The notes beneath the pieces are model-generated. The model was not told where the DNA came from and did no database searches. It was given only the letters and a program-made list of their open reading frames with translations. Shown here piece after piece: positions 8,801-16,859 of a stretch of DNA of 56,240 nt. Origin of the DNA: Neisseriaceae bacterium TC5R-5 (GTDB lineage Bacteria; Pseudomonadota; Gammaproteobacteria; Burkholderiales; Chromobacteriaceae); NCBI GenBank assembly GCA_020830965.2, contig JACCFC020000022.1, positions 1 through 56,240 of the forward strand. Direction: 5' to 3'. Numbering within the stretch: the stretch's first letter is position 1; every line of letters starts with the position of its first letter. Made by a program: the position numbers and the translations under genes.

Positions 8801-9355
8801 GGCCAGCCTATGTTCAGTTTCGCGGCGGCGTTCTTTGTATTTGGAGACACCGGCCGCCTCTTCCAGATAGGCGCGTAGTTCTTCTGGTCTGGCTTCGATG
8901 ATGCGCGAAATCATGCCTTGCTCAATAACTGCATAGCCGCGCGCACCGACGCCGGTACCCAGAAACAAGTCGGTGATGTCACGACGGCGTACTTGCTGAT
9001 TGTTGATGTAATAGCTGGACTCTCCTTGCCGGGTGAGGACGCGTTTGATGGCCACTTCACCATATTGTCCCCAGGCGCCGCTTAAAGCATTGTCACTATT
9101 GTCGAAGATCAGTTCTACCGAGGCGCGGCTGACGGGTTTGCGATTGGAGGAGCCGTTGAAAATAACGTCCTGCATTGATTCGCCGCGCAATTGTTTGGCC
9201 GAGGATTCGCCCAGTACCCAGCGTACCGCGTCAATCACATTGGATTTGCCACAGCCATTGGGGCCAATAACGGCGACTAACTGCCCAGGAACGGCGATAG
9301 TGGTGGGGTCGACAAAGGATTTGAAGCCGGAGAGCTTGATATGGGTCAGGCGCAA
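5870..9355 (-). CDS. smc: Chromosome partition protein Smc
   Basis: This 1161-residue condensin ATPase organises and helps segregate the chromosome, normally with ScpA and ScpB, which are not in this window. The N-terminal Walker A motif GPNGCGKSN is at 31-39. Long coiled coils rich in Q, E, A and L follow. The hinge lies at about 490-640. The second coiled coil leads to the ABC signature LSGGEKALT at about 1062 and Walker B CLLDEVDAPLDD at about 1087. All parts are present and the length is normal for the family. The only gene close by on this strand has its own promoter, so smc seems to be transcribed alone. An AT-rich inverted repeat at about 5793-5812 lies behind it. Confidence 0.97.
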   Translation of the reverse strand: MRLTHIKLSGFKSFVDPTTIAVPGQLVAVIGPNGCGKSNVIDAVRWVLGESSAKQLRGESMQDVIFNGSSNRKPVSRASVELIFDNSDNALSGAWGQYGEVAIKRVLTRQGESSYYINNQQVRRRDITDLFLGTGVGARGYAVIEQGMISRIIEARPEELRAYLEEAAGVSKYKERRRETEHRLADTRANLERIGDLQQELERQVVRLSEQAELAARYQDLRASLSHKQNLLALARREEAARDEAQARIELARLSTKEAALAATVTRLESETNTIRESHFAANDALHSAQQQLAETNAQLARMEEAQRHQEQNRSRIEREQLSISEEQQRVTADLRQIATELEEWQPRHEEAQLQLEETQLALLDGNEQLPQVEAEFRAKAELFQQQSTRQTELVRERDLSRQQLGHLQQTLQQLTEREQALQRELADLNLPDQASQAAVQQQVIQARQAVETVRARLVADEEKQAEMTTAREQIDEQLHQQRSELAHAEAQAAALNSLLQREAADEQLQQWLQQNQLSEAPQLWQAVQIDEHWQLALEAALGERLNARAAALPTSQPPAGLTLIDQQDSLVQLSATPWPSLLSLLTIAPPFTRALHDWLSGVYLANDLASALSQRQQLSVGECLLTPEGHRIYASNISWYAKANSSGIMARKTQLTTAKQTADSLQASIAKLIKQREAQQSQAAMLTEAIRAQRNNLTRQEAELNALTLEQVKLEQAAHQGANRLAAMQRESQQIQNEREQTQQRIADTQIQQEESNLALEELGLQLEDLRLARLNAETGVELARHKARDAERIHHQIQLELHSAEQKTIELGRRQNELSARQQQLAERQTNLLAEAENIADVIPAAKLNQALQNREQGEQQLSSARDQLNYFTETLRTLAQQQQTANTTLPALREAHSAYLLKHQEARLAMERFSEELSQAGADEASLLSELSDAIKPNILAAEIGRLARALENMGAVNLAALEELQAAQQRGDYLSNQADDLNQAMSTLETAMAKIDNETRDMLQATYDAVNAKMREFFPTLFGGGRAELVLTGDDLLDAGVQIIAQPPGKKNSTIHLLSGGEKALTAVSLVFSLFSLNPAPFCLLDEVDAPLDDANTGRFCELVKQMSQRTQFLYISHNRLTMEMAEQLVGVTMQEQGVSRIVAVDIVAALQLRETT

Positions 9356-9505
9356 AATATCCTCGCAGAGCTCAAGAGCAGAAAAGGCTGCATTTTAGCA
9401 GTGAAAGTTGACTTAGGCGTTTAACCTTATTGCTTTCAGGGTTGCAATCTCAGTCATTTGCCGCACACTAGTAAGCTCGTTTATTCATTAAGAATGGAGT
9501 CTGTG

Positions 9506-10003
9506 ATGGCATCAGTAACACTGCGTGGCAATCCGGTAGAAGTCGGTGGCTCATTGCCGCAGAAAGGTGCTCATGCACCCGCTTTGCAGTTAACAGGAGC
9601 AGACCTGCTTGAGGTGACCTTGCAAACCTATGCCGGTAAAAACAAGATTCTCAATATTTTCCCTAGTGTGGATACACCAACTTGCGCGACTTCGGTGCGC
9701 AAATTCAATCAGGCGGCCAGCAAGCTGACGGATACGGTTGTGTTGTGTATTTCCGCCGATTTGCCGTTTGCACAGAAGCGCTTTTGTGGCGCTGAGGGTT
9801 TGGATAATGTGTTGACGCTCTCTACCTTCCGTAATCCACAGTTTTTGCAGGATTATGGTGTTAGGTTGGCAGATGGACCGCTAGCAGGCTTAACCGCACG
9901 TGCGGTTGTGGTGCTGGATGCTCAGAATAAAGTGTTACATAGTGAGTTAGTCACTGAAATCGGCGAAGAGCCAAACTACGATGCGGCCTTAGCGGTATTG
10001 TAA
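9506..10003 (+). CDS. tpx: Thiol peroxidase (atypical 2-Cys peroxiredoxin)
   Basis: This 165-residue protein reduces hydrogen peroxide and organic peroxides using thioredoxin. The peroxidatic cysteine is C60 in DTPTCATS and the resolving cysteine is C94 in KRFCGAEG, matching C61 and C95 of E. coli Tpx. The segments [19 protein letters not shown] and [10 protein letters not shown] are characteristic. I start it at 9506 ([10 protein letters not shown]) because this matches the family N-terminus and has GGAG eight bases upstream. The frame stays open to 9458 without a good site. A strong terminator follows, so it is a single-gene unit. Confidence 0.95.
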   Translation: MASVTLRGNPVEVGGSLPQKGAHAPALQLTGADLLEVTLQTYAGKNKILNIFPSVDTPTCATSVRKFNQAASKLTDTVVLCISADLPFAQKRFCGAEGLDNVLTLSTFRNPQFLQDYGVRLADGPLAGLTARAVVVLDAQNKVLHSELVTEIGEEPNYDAALAVL

Positions 10004-10020
10004 GTCGCGTGATAATTAGT

Positions 10021-10064
10021 ACAACCCGCCCCAAGCCGTTTGGCGTGGGGCGGGTTGTGTTTTG
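10021..10064 (+). terminator. Terminator after tpx
   Basis: A 13-bp stem (ACAACCCGCCCCA with TGGGGCGGGTTGT) with a 12-base loop is followed by GTTTTGTG. It lies 18 bases after the tpx stop codon. Confidence 0.85.
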
Positions 10065-10330
10065 TGTGACTAGGGATGAACAGAGAGAGTAGGTTTTTTG
10101 CCGGTGTTGCCGGCAGATCGATGTTTGTTGAGTACCTGTCCTGTTAGCCGCTTATCGCTTTAGGCTTTAGGCTAAAGTGAGTACACGGGCTTGATATTAT
10201 TGCTAGATAGTCTGTTGTAAAACAGCTTGCTAGAACTATTTTTATGCTGCGACGCACAAATATTGCTTTACCCACCCTAACTACTCAAGATACATTCGCG
10301 ATGGCACATATAAACAAAGGGAAACGTCAA

Positions 10331-10825
10331 TTGAAGCGAGCCGTGTATGCCGGAAGCTTTGACCCTGTGACAAATGGTCATTTATGGATGATACGTGAAG
10401 CAGTAGAGCTGTTTGATGAGCTTATTGTTGCCGTGGGTGTCAACCCGGAAAAGCAGTGTACTTTTAGTGTGGAAGAGCGGGTGGCATTACTGCGTGCGGT
10501 GACCAGCAGCTTCAGCAAGTTGCGGGTAGAGGTGTTTGGTAACCAGTTTCTGGTGAACTATGCGCAAAGTATTGGTGCCAATTACATTATTCGCGGTATT
10601 CGCACCGCTAGTGATTATGAGTATGAGCGCACGATGCGTTATATCAACTCAGATTTGCATCCTGACATTACCACCGTTTTTCTGCTGCCGCCGCGTGAAT
10701 ATGCCGAAGTGTCTTCCACCATGGTCAAAGGGTTGGTTGGGCCACATGGTTGGGAGAGCGTGATTCGTCAATATCTGCCTGAGCCGGTGTACCACCAGAT
10801 GATTACCATGTATTCGGGTAAGTAA
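10331..10825 (+). CDS. coaD: Phosphopantetheine adenylyltransferase
   Basis: This enzyme transfers AMP from ATP to 4'-phosphopantetheine, the penultimate step of coenzyme A synthesis. The nucleotidyltransferase motif TNGH is present in [11 protein letters not shown], with [19 protein letters not shown] and the C-terminal SSTMVK. I place the start at the TTG at 10331: it gives 164 residues, the family length, with the expected N-terminus (M)[11 protein letters not shown], and AAAGGGA stands nine bases upstream. Longer readings from ATG at 10301 or 10244 add residues the family lacks and have no clear binding site. The C-terminal half ([15 protein letters not shown]) is rather divergent from E. 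coli CoaD. A related nucleotidyltransferase cannot be fully excluded. Confidence 0.8.
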   Translation: MKRAVYAGSFDPVTNGHLWMIREAVELFDELIVAVGVNPEKQCTFSVEERVALLRAVTSSFSKLRVEVFGNQFLVNYAQSIGANYIIRGIRTASDYEYERTMRYINSDLHPDITTVFLLPPREYAEVSSTMVKGLVGPHGWESVIRQYLPEPVYHQMITMYSGK

Positions 10826-10852
10826 AGCACTTTGTCACATTGAGGAAAAACG

Positions 10853-11833
10853 TTGGATCCCAGCCCATTTGCCAATCGTCTGGCTAAAAATTACAAACAT
10901 TATGCAAAATGGTCGCGACGCCAAGGTCTGCAAGCTTGGCGTGTTTATGATAAGGATGTGCCACAGTTTCCTTTTGCTGTTGATATCTATGCTGAGCGGG
11001 TGCATTTGCAGGAATACGATACTGGCTGGGAAATGGCTGATGAGGCGTATCTGCAATGGATAGAGGCGGTGGTAGACAGCATTGCTCAGGTGACTGATTT
11101 GCCGAAGGCAGCCGTTACGCTGAAGAATCGGCGCCGCCAGAAAGGCATCAGTCAGTACGAAAAAGTAGGCCAGTTGGGCGATGATTTCATTGTTAGCGAG
11201 TTTGGTCAGCGGTTTTGGGTGAATCTGGATGCTTATCTGGATACCGGTTTGTTTCTGGACCATCGCAATACTCGCAAGCGGGTGTTGGAAGAAGCCGCTG
11301 GCAAGCGGTTTTTAAATCTGTTTGCCTATACCGGCAGTTTTACGGTTTATGCCGCAGCGGGCGGTGCGATCAGTTCTGAAACGGTAGATATGTCCAATAC
11401 CTATCAAGACTGGTCACGGCGTAATTTTGAGCTGAATGGTTTGAACCTGGCTGCCCATCGCTTAGTACGAGCCGATGTGTTTCAGTATCTGGAAGAAGCG
11501 GTTGATAGTGGTAAACAGTTTGATTTGATCGTGATGGATCCGCCTACCTTTTCCAATTCCAAAAAAATGCGCGATATCCTGGATGTGCAGCGTGATCATG
11601 TCTGGTTAATTGATTATGCGATGAGTTTACTATCACCAGGTGGTACGCTGTATTTTTCCAATAACCTACGTAGTTTTGTGTTGGATGAACGCCTGATAGC
11701 GGATTATCTGGTACGTGATATCAGCATGCAGTCGGTACCAGAAGACTTTCGTAATCGTCAGATTCATCAATGTTGGAAAATTTCTCATAAACTGGGCAAG
11801 GAGTCGATGGTTAAACTATTTTTAACTAAGTAG
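10853..11833 (+). CDS. rlmK: 23S rRNA m7G2069 methyltransferase RlmK-like (stand-alone)
   Basis: This 326-residue class I SAM methyltransferase matches the C-terminal RlmK half of the E. coli fusion RlmKL. RlmKL methylates N7 of G2069 and N2 of G2445 of 23S rRNA. Visible landmarks are FANRLAKN at the start, RRRQKGISQYEK, the SAM-binding LNLFAYTGSFTVYAA, the catalytic-type MDPPTFSNSKKM and the end segment FRNRQIHQCW. The RlmL half with THUMP domain is absent, so this is a single-domain version. The start is a TTG at 10853 with GAGGAAAAA just upstream. It follows coaD by 27 bases and is probably co-transcribed with it. Confidence 0.85.
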   Translation: MDPSPFANRLAKNYKHYAKWSRRQGLQAWRVYDKDVPQFPFAVDIYAERVHLQEYDTGWEMADEAYLQWIEAVVDSIAQVTDLPKAAVTLKNRRRQKGISQYEKVGQLGDDFIVSEFGQRFWVNLDAYLDTGLFLDHRNTRKRVLEEAAGKRFLNLFAYTGSFTVYAAAGGAISSETVDMSNTYQDWSRRNFELNGLNLAAHRLVRADVFQYLEEAVDSGKQFDLIVMDPPTFSNSKKMRDILDVQRDHVWLIDYAMSLLSPGGTLYFSNNLRSFVLDERLIADYLVRDISMQSVPEDFRNRQIHQCWKISHKLGKESMVKLFLTK

Positions 11834-11883
11834 ATAACTCTTACGGCTTTGAGGTGCTTGGTTATCACACTGAAAGGGTAAGA

Positions 11884-12273
11884 ATGTTATCTAGCGTTTG
11901 GAATACGGCTTGGCTTTTTTTCTGGGGTTTTGCCTTGGTTGCTTATCTCTTTACCTTATTCGCGGTAGTAGGTGATTTGTTTCGCGATAGAGAGTTAGGT
12001 GGTCTTGTTAAAGCTATCTGGTTTGTTTTTATGTTCTTTTTGCCTTTTGTAACAGTCTTGGTGTATGTGGTTTTTCGGGGGCGGGGAATGGCCGAACGCC
12101 AGCAGCATACGCTTAAAGCCGCTCAGGCGGCGATGGATAATCACATCCGTGAAGTAGTACATAGTAGTCCTGCAGATGAGATCGCTAAGAGTAAGGCGCT
12201 GTTTGATGCGGGTGCGATAACGCAAGCTGAATATGACAATCTAAAGGCTCATGCGCTAGCTAGAGTAGTGTAA
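11884..12273 (+). CDS. Small membrane protein, PLDc_N and SHOCT-like
   Basis: This protein of about 129 residues has two transmembrane segments near the N-terminus (TAWLFFWGFALVAYLFTLFA and FVFMFFLPFVTVLVYVVF) joined by a loop with DLFRDRELGG. That arrangement is common in phospholipase-D N-terminal-like (PLDc_N) membrane proteins. The cytoplasmic tail ends in a SHOCT-like helix-turn-helix (KSKALFDAGAITQAEYDNLKAHAL). No catalytic residues are seen and the role is unknown. The start at 11884 has AAAGGG five bases upstream. The alternative GTG at 11854 would add ten polar residues. It lies 50 bases behind rlmK. Confidence 0.7.
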   Translation: MLSSVWNTAWLFFWGFALVAYLFTLFAVVGDLFRDRELGGLVKAIWFVFMFFLPFVTVLVYVVFRGRGMAERQQHTLKAAQAAMDNHIREVVHSSPADEIAKSKALFDAGAITQAEYDNLKAHALARVV

Positions 12274-12385
12274 ACGCAGGGCTGCTAGGGGGTTTATTGC
12301 TATCCAAACGATTTGTCACGGTGCTTGGATAAGGCCGTGATCAATCAGTTTGTTTTATAAAATGACCTTTTGGTGCGGAGTTCTG

Positions 12386-13588
12386 ATGATTCAACTCGAC
12401 TTTTATGAAACATTAGTGGCGGCCTCCTTGGTATTACTATTAGGCCGCACCCTAGTAGCAAACATTACTTTACTCAGAACCTACAATATTCCCGAACCTG
12501 TGGCGGGTGGTTTGCTGATTGCCTGTGTGCTGTTGGTGCTGCGCCAGTTTGGCGGTATTGAAGTGCGCTTCAACGGGTCTTTGCAAACGCCGCTGATGCT
12601 GGCGTTTTTTGCGTCAATTGGCTTGAATGCCAATTTGGCCAGTTTAAAACGTGGCGGTAAAACCGTGGCCGTTTTTCTATTGGTGGTGGTAGGTTTATTA
12701 CTGGTACAAAACACGCTGGGCATCGCGCTTGCTACACTGATGGGTTTACCCCCCTTGATGGGCTTGCTGGCCGGTTCGATTACTTTGTCCGGCGGGCATG
12801 GTACTGGGGCAGCTTGGGGGGGGATATTCGCGTCACAGTATGGCGTCAATTCTGCCGCCGAACTGGCAATCGCTTGTGCCACCTTCGGTTTGATTCTAGG
12901 CGGATTAATTGGGGGCCCGGTAGCACGCTTTTTAGTAAAGCGCGTGACTGTGCCTGGTGTCGGACAACAGGTGGACGATACCCCTTTGGCGTTCGAGCAG
13001 CATGATGCGCAGCGTCTGATTACACCACAGTCTTTTATTGAAACACTGGCTTTGATCGCCGTATGTTTATCTGCCGGCACTTATTTGGGGTCTGTGCTTC
13101 GCGGGACGGCGTTTGAGTTGCCAACTTTTGTTTGTGTCTTGTTTATTGGTGTGCTGATCAGTAATACGCTAGCCGCCTTCGGTGGGTATCAGGTTTTTGA
13201 GCGCGAAGTTTCGGTGCTGGGTAATGTCAGCCTGTCACTGTTTTTAGCCATCGCTTTGATGTCCTTGCGCTTATGGGATCTGGCTGCCTTAGCCTTGCCT
13301 ATCTTTGTCTTGTTATTTGCTCAGGCTGCGGCGATGGCTTGCTATGCGATTTTTGTGACCTTCCGCGTAATGGGTAAAAATTATGACGCGGTGGTGTTGG
13401 CCGCTGGCCATTGTGGTTTTGGTCTGGGAGCGACGCCAACGGCAATTGCTAATATGCAGGCGGTGACACAACGTTTTGGTCCTTCACATGTTGCCTTTCT
13501 GGTAGTGCCTATGGTGGGTGCGTTTTTTATCGATATCGTCAACGCGCTGGTTATCAAGTTCTATCTAGCTTTGCCCTTCCTTAGCTGA
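12386..13588 (+). CDS. gltS: Sodium/glutamate symporter
   Basis: This 400-residue inner-membrane protein of the GltS family takes up glutamate with sodium. It is hydrophobic throughout, with about ten transmembrane segments. It carries family segments such as NIPEPVAGGL, the pore-loop region SGGHGTGAAWG at about residue 137 and the second repeat GHCGFGLGATPTAIANM near residue 350. The start at 12386 (MIQLDFYETL) is preceded by CGGAG, and the longer frame from 12350 has no site. A G8 run at about 12816-12823 lies inside the gene and the frame is intact. It appears monocistronic. Confidence 0.93.
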   Translation: MIQLDFYETLVAASLVLLLGRTLVANITLLRTYNIPEPVAGGLLIACVLLVLRQFGGIEVRFNGSLQTPLMLAFFASIGLNANLASLKRGGKTVAVFLLVVVGLLLVQNTLGIALATLMGLPPLMGLLAGSITLSGGHGTGAAWGGIFASQYGVNSAAELAIACATFGLILGGLIGGPVARFLVKRVTVPGVGQQVDDTPLAFEQHDAQRLITPQSFIETLALIAVCLSAGTYLGSVLRGTAFELPTFVCVLFIGVLISNTLAAFGGYQVFEREVSVLGNVSLSLFLAIALMSLRLWDLAALALPIFVLLFAQAAAMACYAIFVTFRVMGKNYDAVVLAAGHCGFGLGATPTAIANMQAVTQRFGPSHVAFLVVPMVGAFFIDIVNALVIKFYLALPFLS

Positions 13589-13740
13589 GCATGGCTGCGA
13601 GCGCCATTGCTTGCAGCGGTGCCGGCTATCCTCTGCGAGATGGCACATAAACAGCTTTGTTGTGAAACAACAGTCTGCGGGTGCCAGCAGTATTTGGTGT
13701 AGAATCTTGCCATCATTAACCCTGTGATGGATAAGTGAAT

Positions 13741-14988
13741 ATGTTTGCTGCTGACCAAACTCTTGCCAAATTTGACCCCGAACTAGCTGCTGCGATTCAG
13801 GCTGAATGCCAGCGTCAGGAAGACCATATCGAGTTGATTGCTTCGGAAAACTACACTAGCCCGGCGGTGATGGAAGCGCAGGGATCGCAGTTGACCAATA
13901 AATATGCTGAGGGTTATCCCGGCAAGCGTTTTTATGGTGGTTGTGAACATGTGGATATTGTTGAGCAATTAGCGATTGATAGGGTAAAGCGCTTGTTTGG
14001 TGCCGAATACGCTAATGTTCAGCCCCATTCGGGTAGCCAGGCCAATCAGGCGGTGTATTTCTCTATTCTCAAGCCGGGTGACACGGTAATGGGGATGAAT
14101 CTGGGTCATGGCGGCCACCTTACACATGGTTCTCCTGCTAATTTGTCCGGCAAGATGTTCAATATTGTCGCTTATGGTCTGAATGAGCAGGAAGAAATTG
14201 ATTACGACGAGATGGAGCGCGTTGCGATGACTACTCGGCCAAAGTTAATTATTGGTGGCGCTTCCGCCTATGCTCTGCGCTTCGATTTTGAACGCATGGG
14301 TCAGATTGCCAAACAGTGCGGTGCCTATTTTATGGTAGATATGGCGCATTATGCTGGCTTGATTGCGGCAGGTGTCTATCCCAATCCCGTTCCTCATGCC
14401 GATTTTGTTACCTCAACTACCCACAAAACTTTGCGTGGCCCACGTGGTGGTTTGATTCTCGCCCGTGCCGAGTTTGAGAAAAGCATCAACAGCAATGTCT
14501 TCCCAACACTGCAAGGTGGACCGCTGGAGCATGTGATTGCTGCCAAGGCCGTTGCATTTAAAGAAGCTCTACAGCCGGAGTTCAAGGTTTATCAGCAGCA
14601 GGTGTTGAACAATGCCGCTATCATGGCCAAGACCTTGACTGAGCGTGGCCTGCGTATTGTGTCCGGACGTACTGAGAGCCATGTTTTCCTAGTGGATTTG
14701 CGTGCCAAGGGCTTGACCGGCAAAGTGGCTGATGCCTTACTCGGTCGTGCGCATATTACTGTCAACAAAAATGCTATTCCTAATGACCCGGAAACACCGT
14801 TCGTGACTTCCGGTATCCGTTTGGGTTCGCCAGCGATTACTACCCGTGGCTTTAAAGAGCCGGAGGCTATTCAGGTGGCTAATCTGGTGGCTGATGTGCT
14901 TGATCATCCCAACGATGATGTACTGATTGCCCGTGTTGCTGAGCAGGCCACTGCTTTGTGTCACCGTTTCCCGGTATATCAGAAGTAA
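13741..14988 (+). CDS. glyA: Serine hydroxymethyltransferase
   Basis: This 415-residue PLP enzyme converts serine and tetrahydrofolate to glycine and 5,10-methylene-tetrahydrofolate. The family landmarks are [30 protein letters not shown], the PLP lysine motif [13 protein letters not shown] at about residue 227 and [17 protein letters not shown]. It is full length. The start is the ATG at 13741; a GTG two codons upstream is possible. A hairpin-forming TGTTGTGAAACAACA at about 13658-13672 and a TAGAAT at 13700-13705 lie in the promoter region. A terminator follows 21 bases after the stop. Confidence 0.97.
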   Translation: MFAADQTLAKFDPELAAAIQAECQRQEDHIELIASENYTSPAVMEAQGSQLTNKYAEGYPGKRFYGGCEHVDIVEQLAIDRVKRLFGAEYANVQPHSGSQANQAVYFSILKPGDTVMGMNLGHGGHLTHGSPANLSGKMFNIVAYGLNEQEEIDYDEMERVAMTTRPKLIIGGASAYALRFDFERMGQIAKQCGAYFMVDMAHYAGLIAAGVYPNPVPHADFVTSTTHKTLRGPRGGLILARAEFEKSINSNVFPTLQGGPLEHVIAAKAVAFKEALQPEFKVYQQQVLNNAAIMAKTLTERGLRIVSGRTESHVFLVDLRAKGLTGKVADALLGRAHITVNKNAIPNDPETPFVTSGIRLGSPAITTRGFKEPEAIQVANLVADVLDHPNDDVLIARVAEQATALCHRFPVYQK

Positions 14989-15009
14989 GTCCGGAGGGGT
15001 AAGCAGCTA

Positions 15010-15038
15010 AAAGCGCCTTTCAAGCAGGCGCTTTTTTT
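15010..15038 (+). terminator. Terminator after glyA
   Basis: AAAGCGCCT pairs with AGGCGCTTT around a 7-base loop and runs into a T7 tract. This is a clear Rho-independent terminator. Confidence 0.92.
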
Positions 15039-15045
15039 ATTGCTA

Positions 15046-15160
15046 AGAGCCGCTAACAACACCCCTGATCCAGCGTTGTGTCTCCTTGCTGTACTACTGC
15101 TACTGTCTGCGCCGGCGCGCCTCGGCTCAGGGACTCTTCGAGGTTTTGTTAGCCGCTCTA
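15046..15160 (+). repeat. Intergenic repeat with inverted ends, copy A
   Basis: About 115 bases bounded by AGAGCCGCTAACAA and its imperfect complement TTGTTAGCCGCTCT (one mismatch). The inside carries GATCCAGCGTTG (15067-15078), a CG-rich GCGCCGGCGCGCC and CTTCGAGG. Two more copies occur in the same orientation at 25580-25669 and 28310-28425. All are intergenic, so this is a small non-coding mobile-type (MITE or REP-like) repeat. Confidence 0.8.
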
Positions 15161-15242
15161 AGTGATAGTGGATAGATTGCCAATAGCATCAGTCAGTTTG
15201 TTGCTGCTAACATTCAGATCAAGAAAACAACAGGACAAGCTC

Positions 15243-15701
15243 ATGAAATGTGCTTTTTGCGGTAATGTTGATACACAGGTGATTGATTCTAGGGTCAATG
15301 AGGATGGCACCAGCATCCGCCGTCGCCGCCGCTGCCCGGTTTGTGAAAAGCGCTTCACGACCTTTGAAACGGCCGATGTGCGTATGCCGCAGGTCGTGAA
15401 AACGGCCGGACACCGTGCCGAGTTTGATATCGAAAAAGTTCGTACCAGCTTTTTGCGTGCCTTGCATAAGCGCCCAGTACCGACAGGACTGGTGGATGAG
15501 GCAATCGACCGTATTTGTCACAAGCTGCTGCAATTGGCCGAGCGTGAAGTGTCTAGCCGTCAGATTGGGGAAATGGTCATGAACGAGCTAGCTAGGTTAG
15601 ACCAGGTGGCCTATGTTCGCTTCGCCTCGGTCTATCGCAGTTTTCAGGATGTGTCCGAATTCTCTGACGCAATCAAGGAAATTCAGAAGAGCGGGCGTTA
15701 A
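15243..15701 (+). CDS. nrdR: Ribonucleotide reductase regulator NrdR
   Basis: This 152-residue repressor senses ATP and dATP and represses ribonucleotide reductase genes by binding NrdR boxes. The N-terminal zinc ribbon uses C3, C6, C31 and C34 (MKCAFC and CPVC) and is followed by the ATP-cone domain from about residue 49. The start at 15243 gives the invariant MKC N-terminus with AGGACAAG just upstream; the frame extends back to 15162 into spacer. It is followed by ribD after 38 bases, the common nrdR-ribD arrangement of proteobacteria. Confidence 0.96.
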   Translation: MKCAFCGNVDTQVIDSRVNEDGTSIRRRRRCPVCEKRFTTFETADVRMPQVVKTAGHRAEFDIEKVRTSFLRALHKRPVPTGLVDEAIDRICHKLLQLAEREVSSRQIGEMVMNELARLDQVAYVRFASVYRSFQDVSEFSDAIKEIQKSGR

Positions 15702-15739
15702 GAGCACTTGTCTACAAGCGTTTTTGGGGGAGAGCAAGA

Positions 15740-16849
15740 ATGGGGGCTTATAGCGCCGCTGATTATCAATACATGCAGCAGGCTTTGCGTTTGGCAGAGG
15801 CGGCCACACGAAGGGCTGCTCCCAATCCTGGTGTCGGCTGTGTGCTGGTGCGTGCTGGTAAGGTGATTGGCCAGGGTGCCACTCTGGCTGCAGGTGAGGA
15901 TCATGCCGAAATTCAGGCGATTAAAAATTGTCTGGCGCAGGGTGGTTCCCCGCGTGGAGCAACGGCTTATGTCACGCTGGAGCCCTGTAGCCATTATGGG
16001 CGCACGCCGCCTTGTGCCGAGCGTTTGATTGCTGAGGGTATTAGTCGTGTGGTGGCGGCCATGGTGGACCCTTATCACGAAGTTGCCGGGCGAGGTATCG
16101 CGTTATTACAAGCGGCGGGCATCGCGGCCAGTGCTGGTTTGATGCAGGCCGAGGCACGCCGTGTGCATCGCGGTTTTTTGTCGCGGGTAGAGCGCGCGCG
16201 TCCCTGGGTATTGCTGAAGGTCGCCGCGACGCTGGATGGCAAAACTGCCTTGCTCAATGGCAATAGCCAATGGATTACCGGCTCGGCGGCACGGCGTGAC
16301 GTGCATCAACTGCGCGCGGCACACGATGCCATTCTCACCGGCAGTGGTACCGTATTGGCAGATAACCCCCTGTTGACGGTACGTGAGGTGGAAACAGCGC
16401 GTCAGCCCAGACGTGTGGTACTGGATAGTCAACTGCAAACCTCTCCACAGAGTCGTATCTATCAGGGGGAGAGTACTTTGGTGGCGACCTGTGCTAGCGA
16501 CCCCGCACGGCAGGTGCCCTATCTTGCCGCCGGTTGTGAGTTGTGGACGCTGCCGCGTTTGGGGGAGTATGCCGATTTAACGGCGCTGTTGCAGCAATTG
16601 GCACAGGCTGGTGTCAATCAGTTGATGGTAGAGGCCGGGGCTGGCTTGAATGGTGCCTTGCTACAAGCTGGCTTGGTGGATGAGCTGGTGCTATACCTGG
16701 CACCTTGTTTGGCGGGCGATGCCGCGCGTGGCTTATTCGTCTGGCCAGCATTACAGGATTTGGCCGATAAGCAGCATTTGACCATAGATGATGTACGGAT
16801 GGTCGGTGCAGATATTCGTTTACGTGCCAGTTTAACGATAGAAAAATGA
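15740..16849 (+). CDS. ribD: Bifunctional riboflavin deaminase/reductase RibD
   Basis: This 369-residue enzyme performs the deamination and side-chain reduction steps of riboflavin synthesis. The N-terminal deaminase domain has the zinc ligands in HAEIQA (H55, E57) and PCSHYGRTPPC (C83, C92). The C-terminal NADPH-dependent reductase domain begins near residue 150 with RPWVLLKVAATLDGK, followed by WITG and the MVEAGAGLNGALL segment. Length and order are normal. GGGGGAG stands before the ATG. It lies between nrdR and the M32 carboxypeptidase with short gaps, so these may be co-transcribed. No FMN riboswitch was seen. Confidence 0.96.
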   Translation: MGAYSAADYQYMQQALRLAEAATRRAAPNPGVGCVLVRAGKVIGQGATLAAGEDHAEIQAIKNCLAQGGSPRGATAYVTLEPCSHYGRTPPCAERLIAEGISRVVAAMVDPYHEVAGRGIALLQAAGIAASAGLMQAEARRVHRGFLSRVERARPWVLLKVAATLDGKTALLNGNSQWITGSAARRDVHQLRAAHDAILTGSGTVLADNPLLTVREVETARQPRRVVLDSQLQTSPQSRIYQGESTLVATCASDPARQVPYLAAGCELWTLPRLGEYADLTALLQQLAQAGVNQLMVEAGAGLNGALLQAGLVDELVLYLAPCLAGDAARGLFVWPALQDLADKQHLTIDDVRMVGADIRLRASLTIEK

Positions 16850-16859
16850 GAGAGGCATC

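Noticed and set aside
6889-9398. Several ORFs of 70-136 codons on the plus strand inside smc
   Set aside because: They lie antisense to an intact, strongly conserved smc gene, are rich in C, S and R from reversed codons, and have no binding sites or family features.
12481-13080. 199-codon ORF antisense to gltS
   Set aside because: Composition (many P, K, T, S) is that of a reversed membrane-protein gene; gltS is complete on the other strand.
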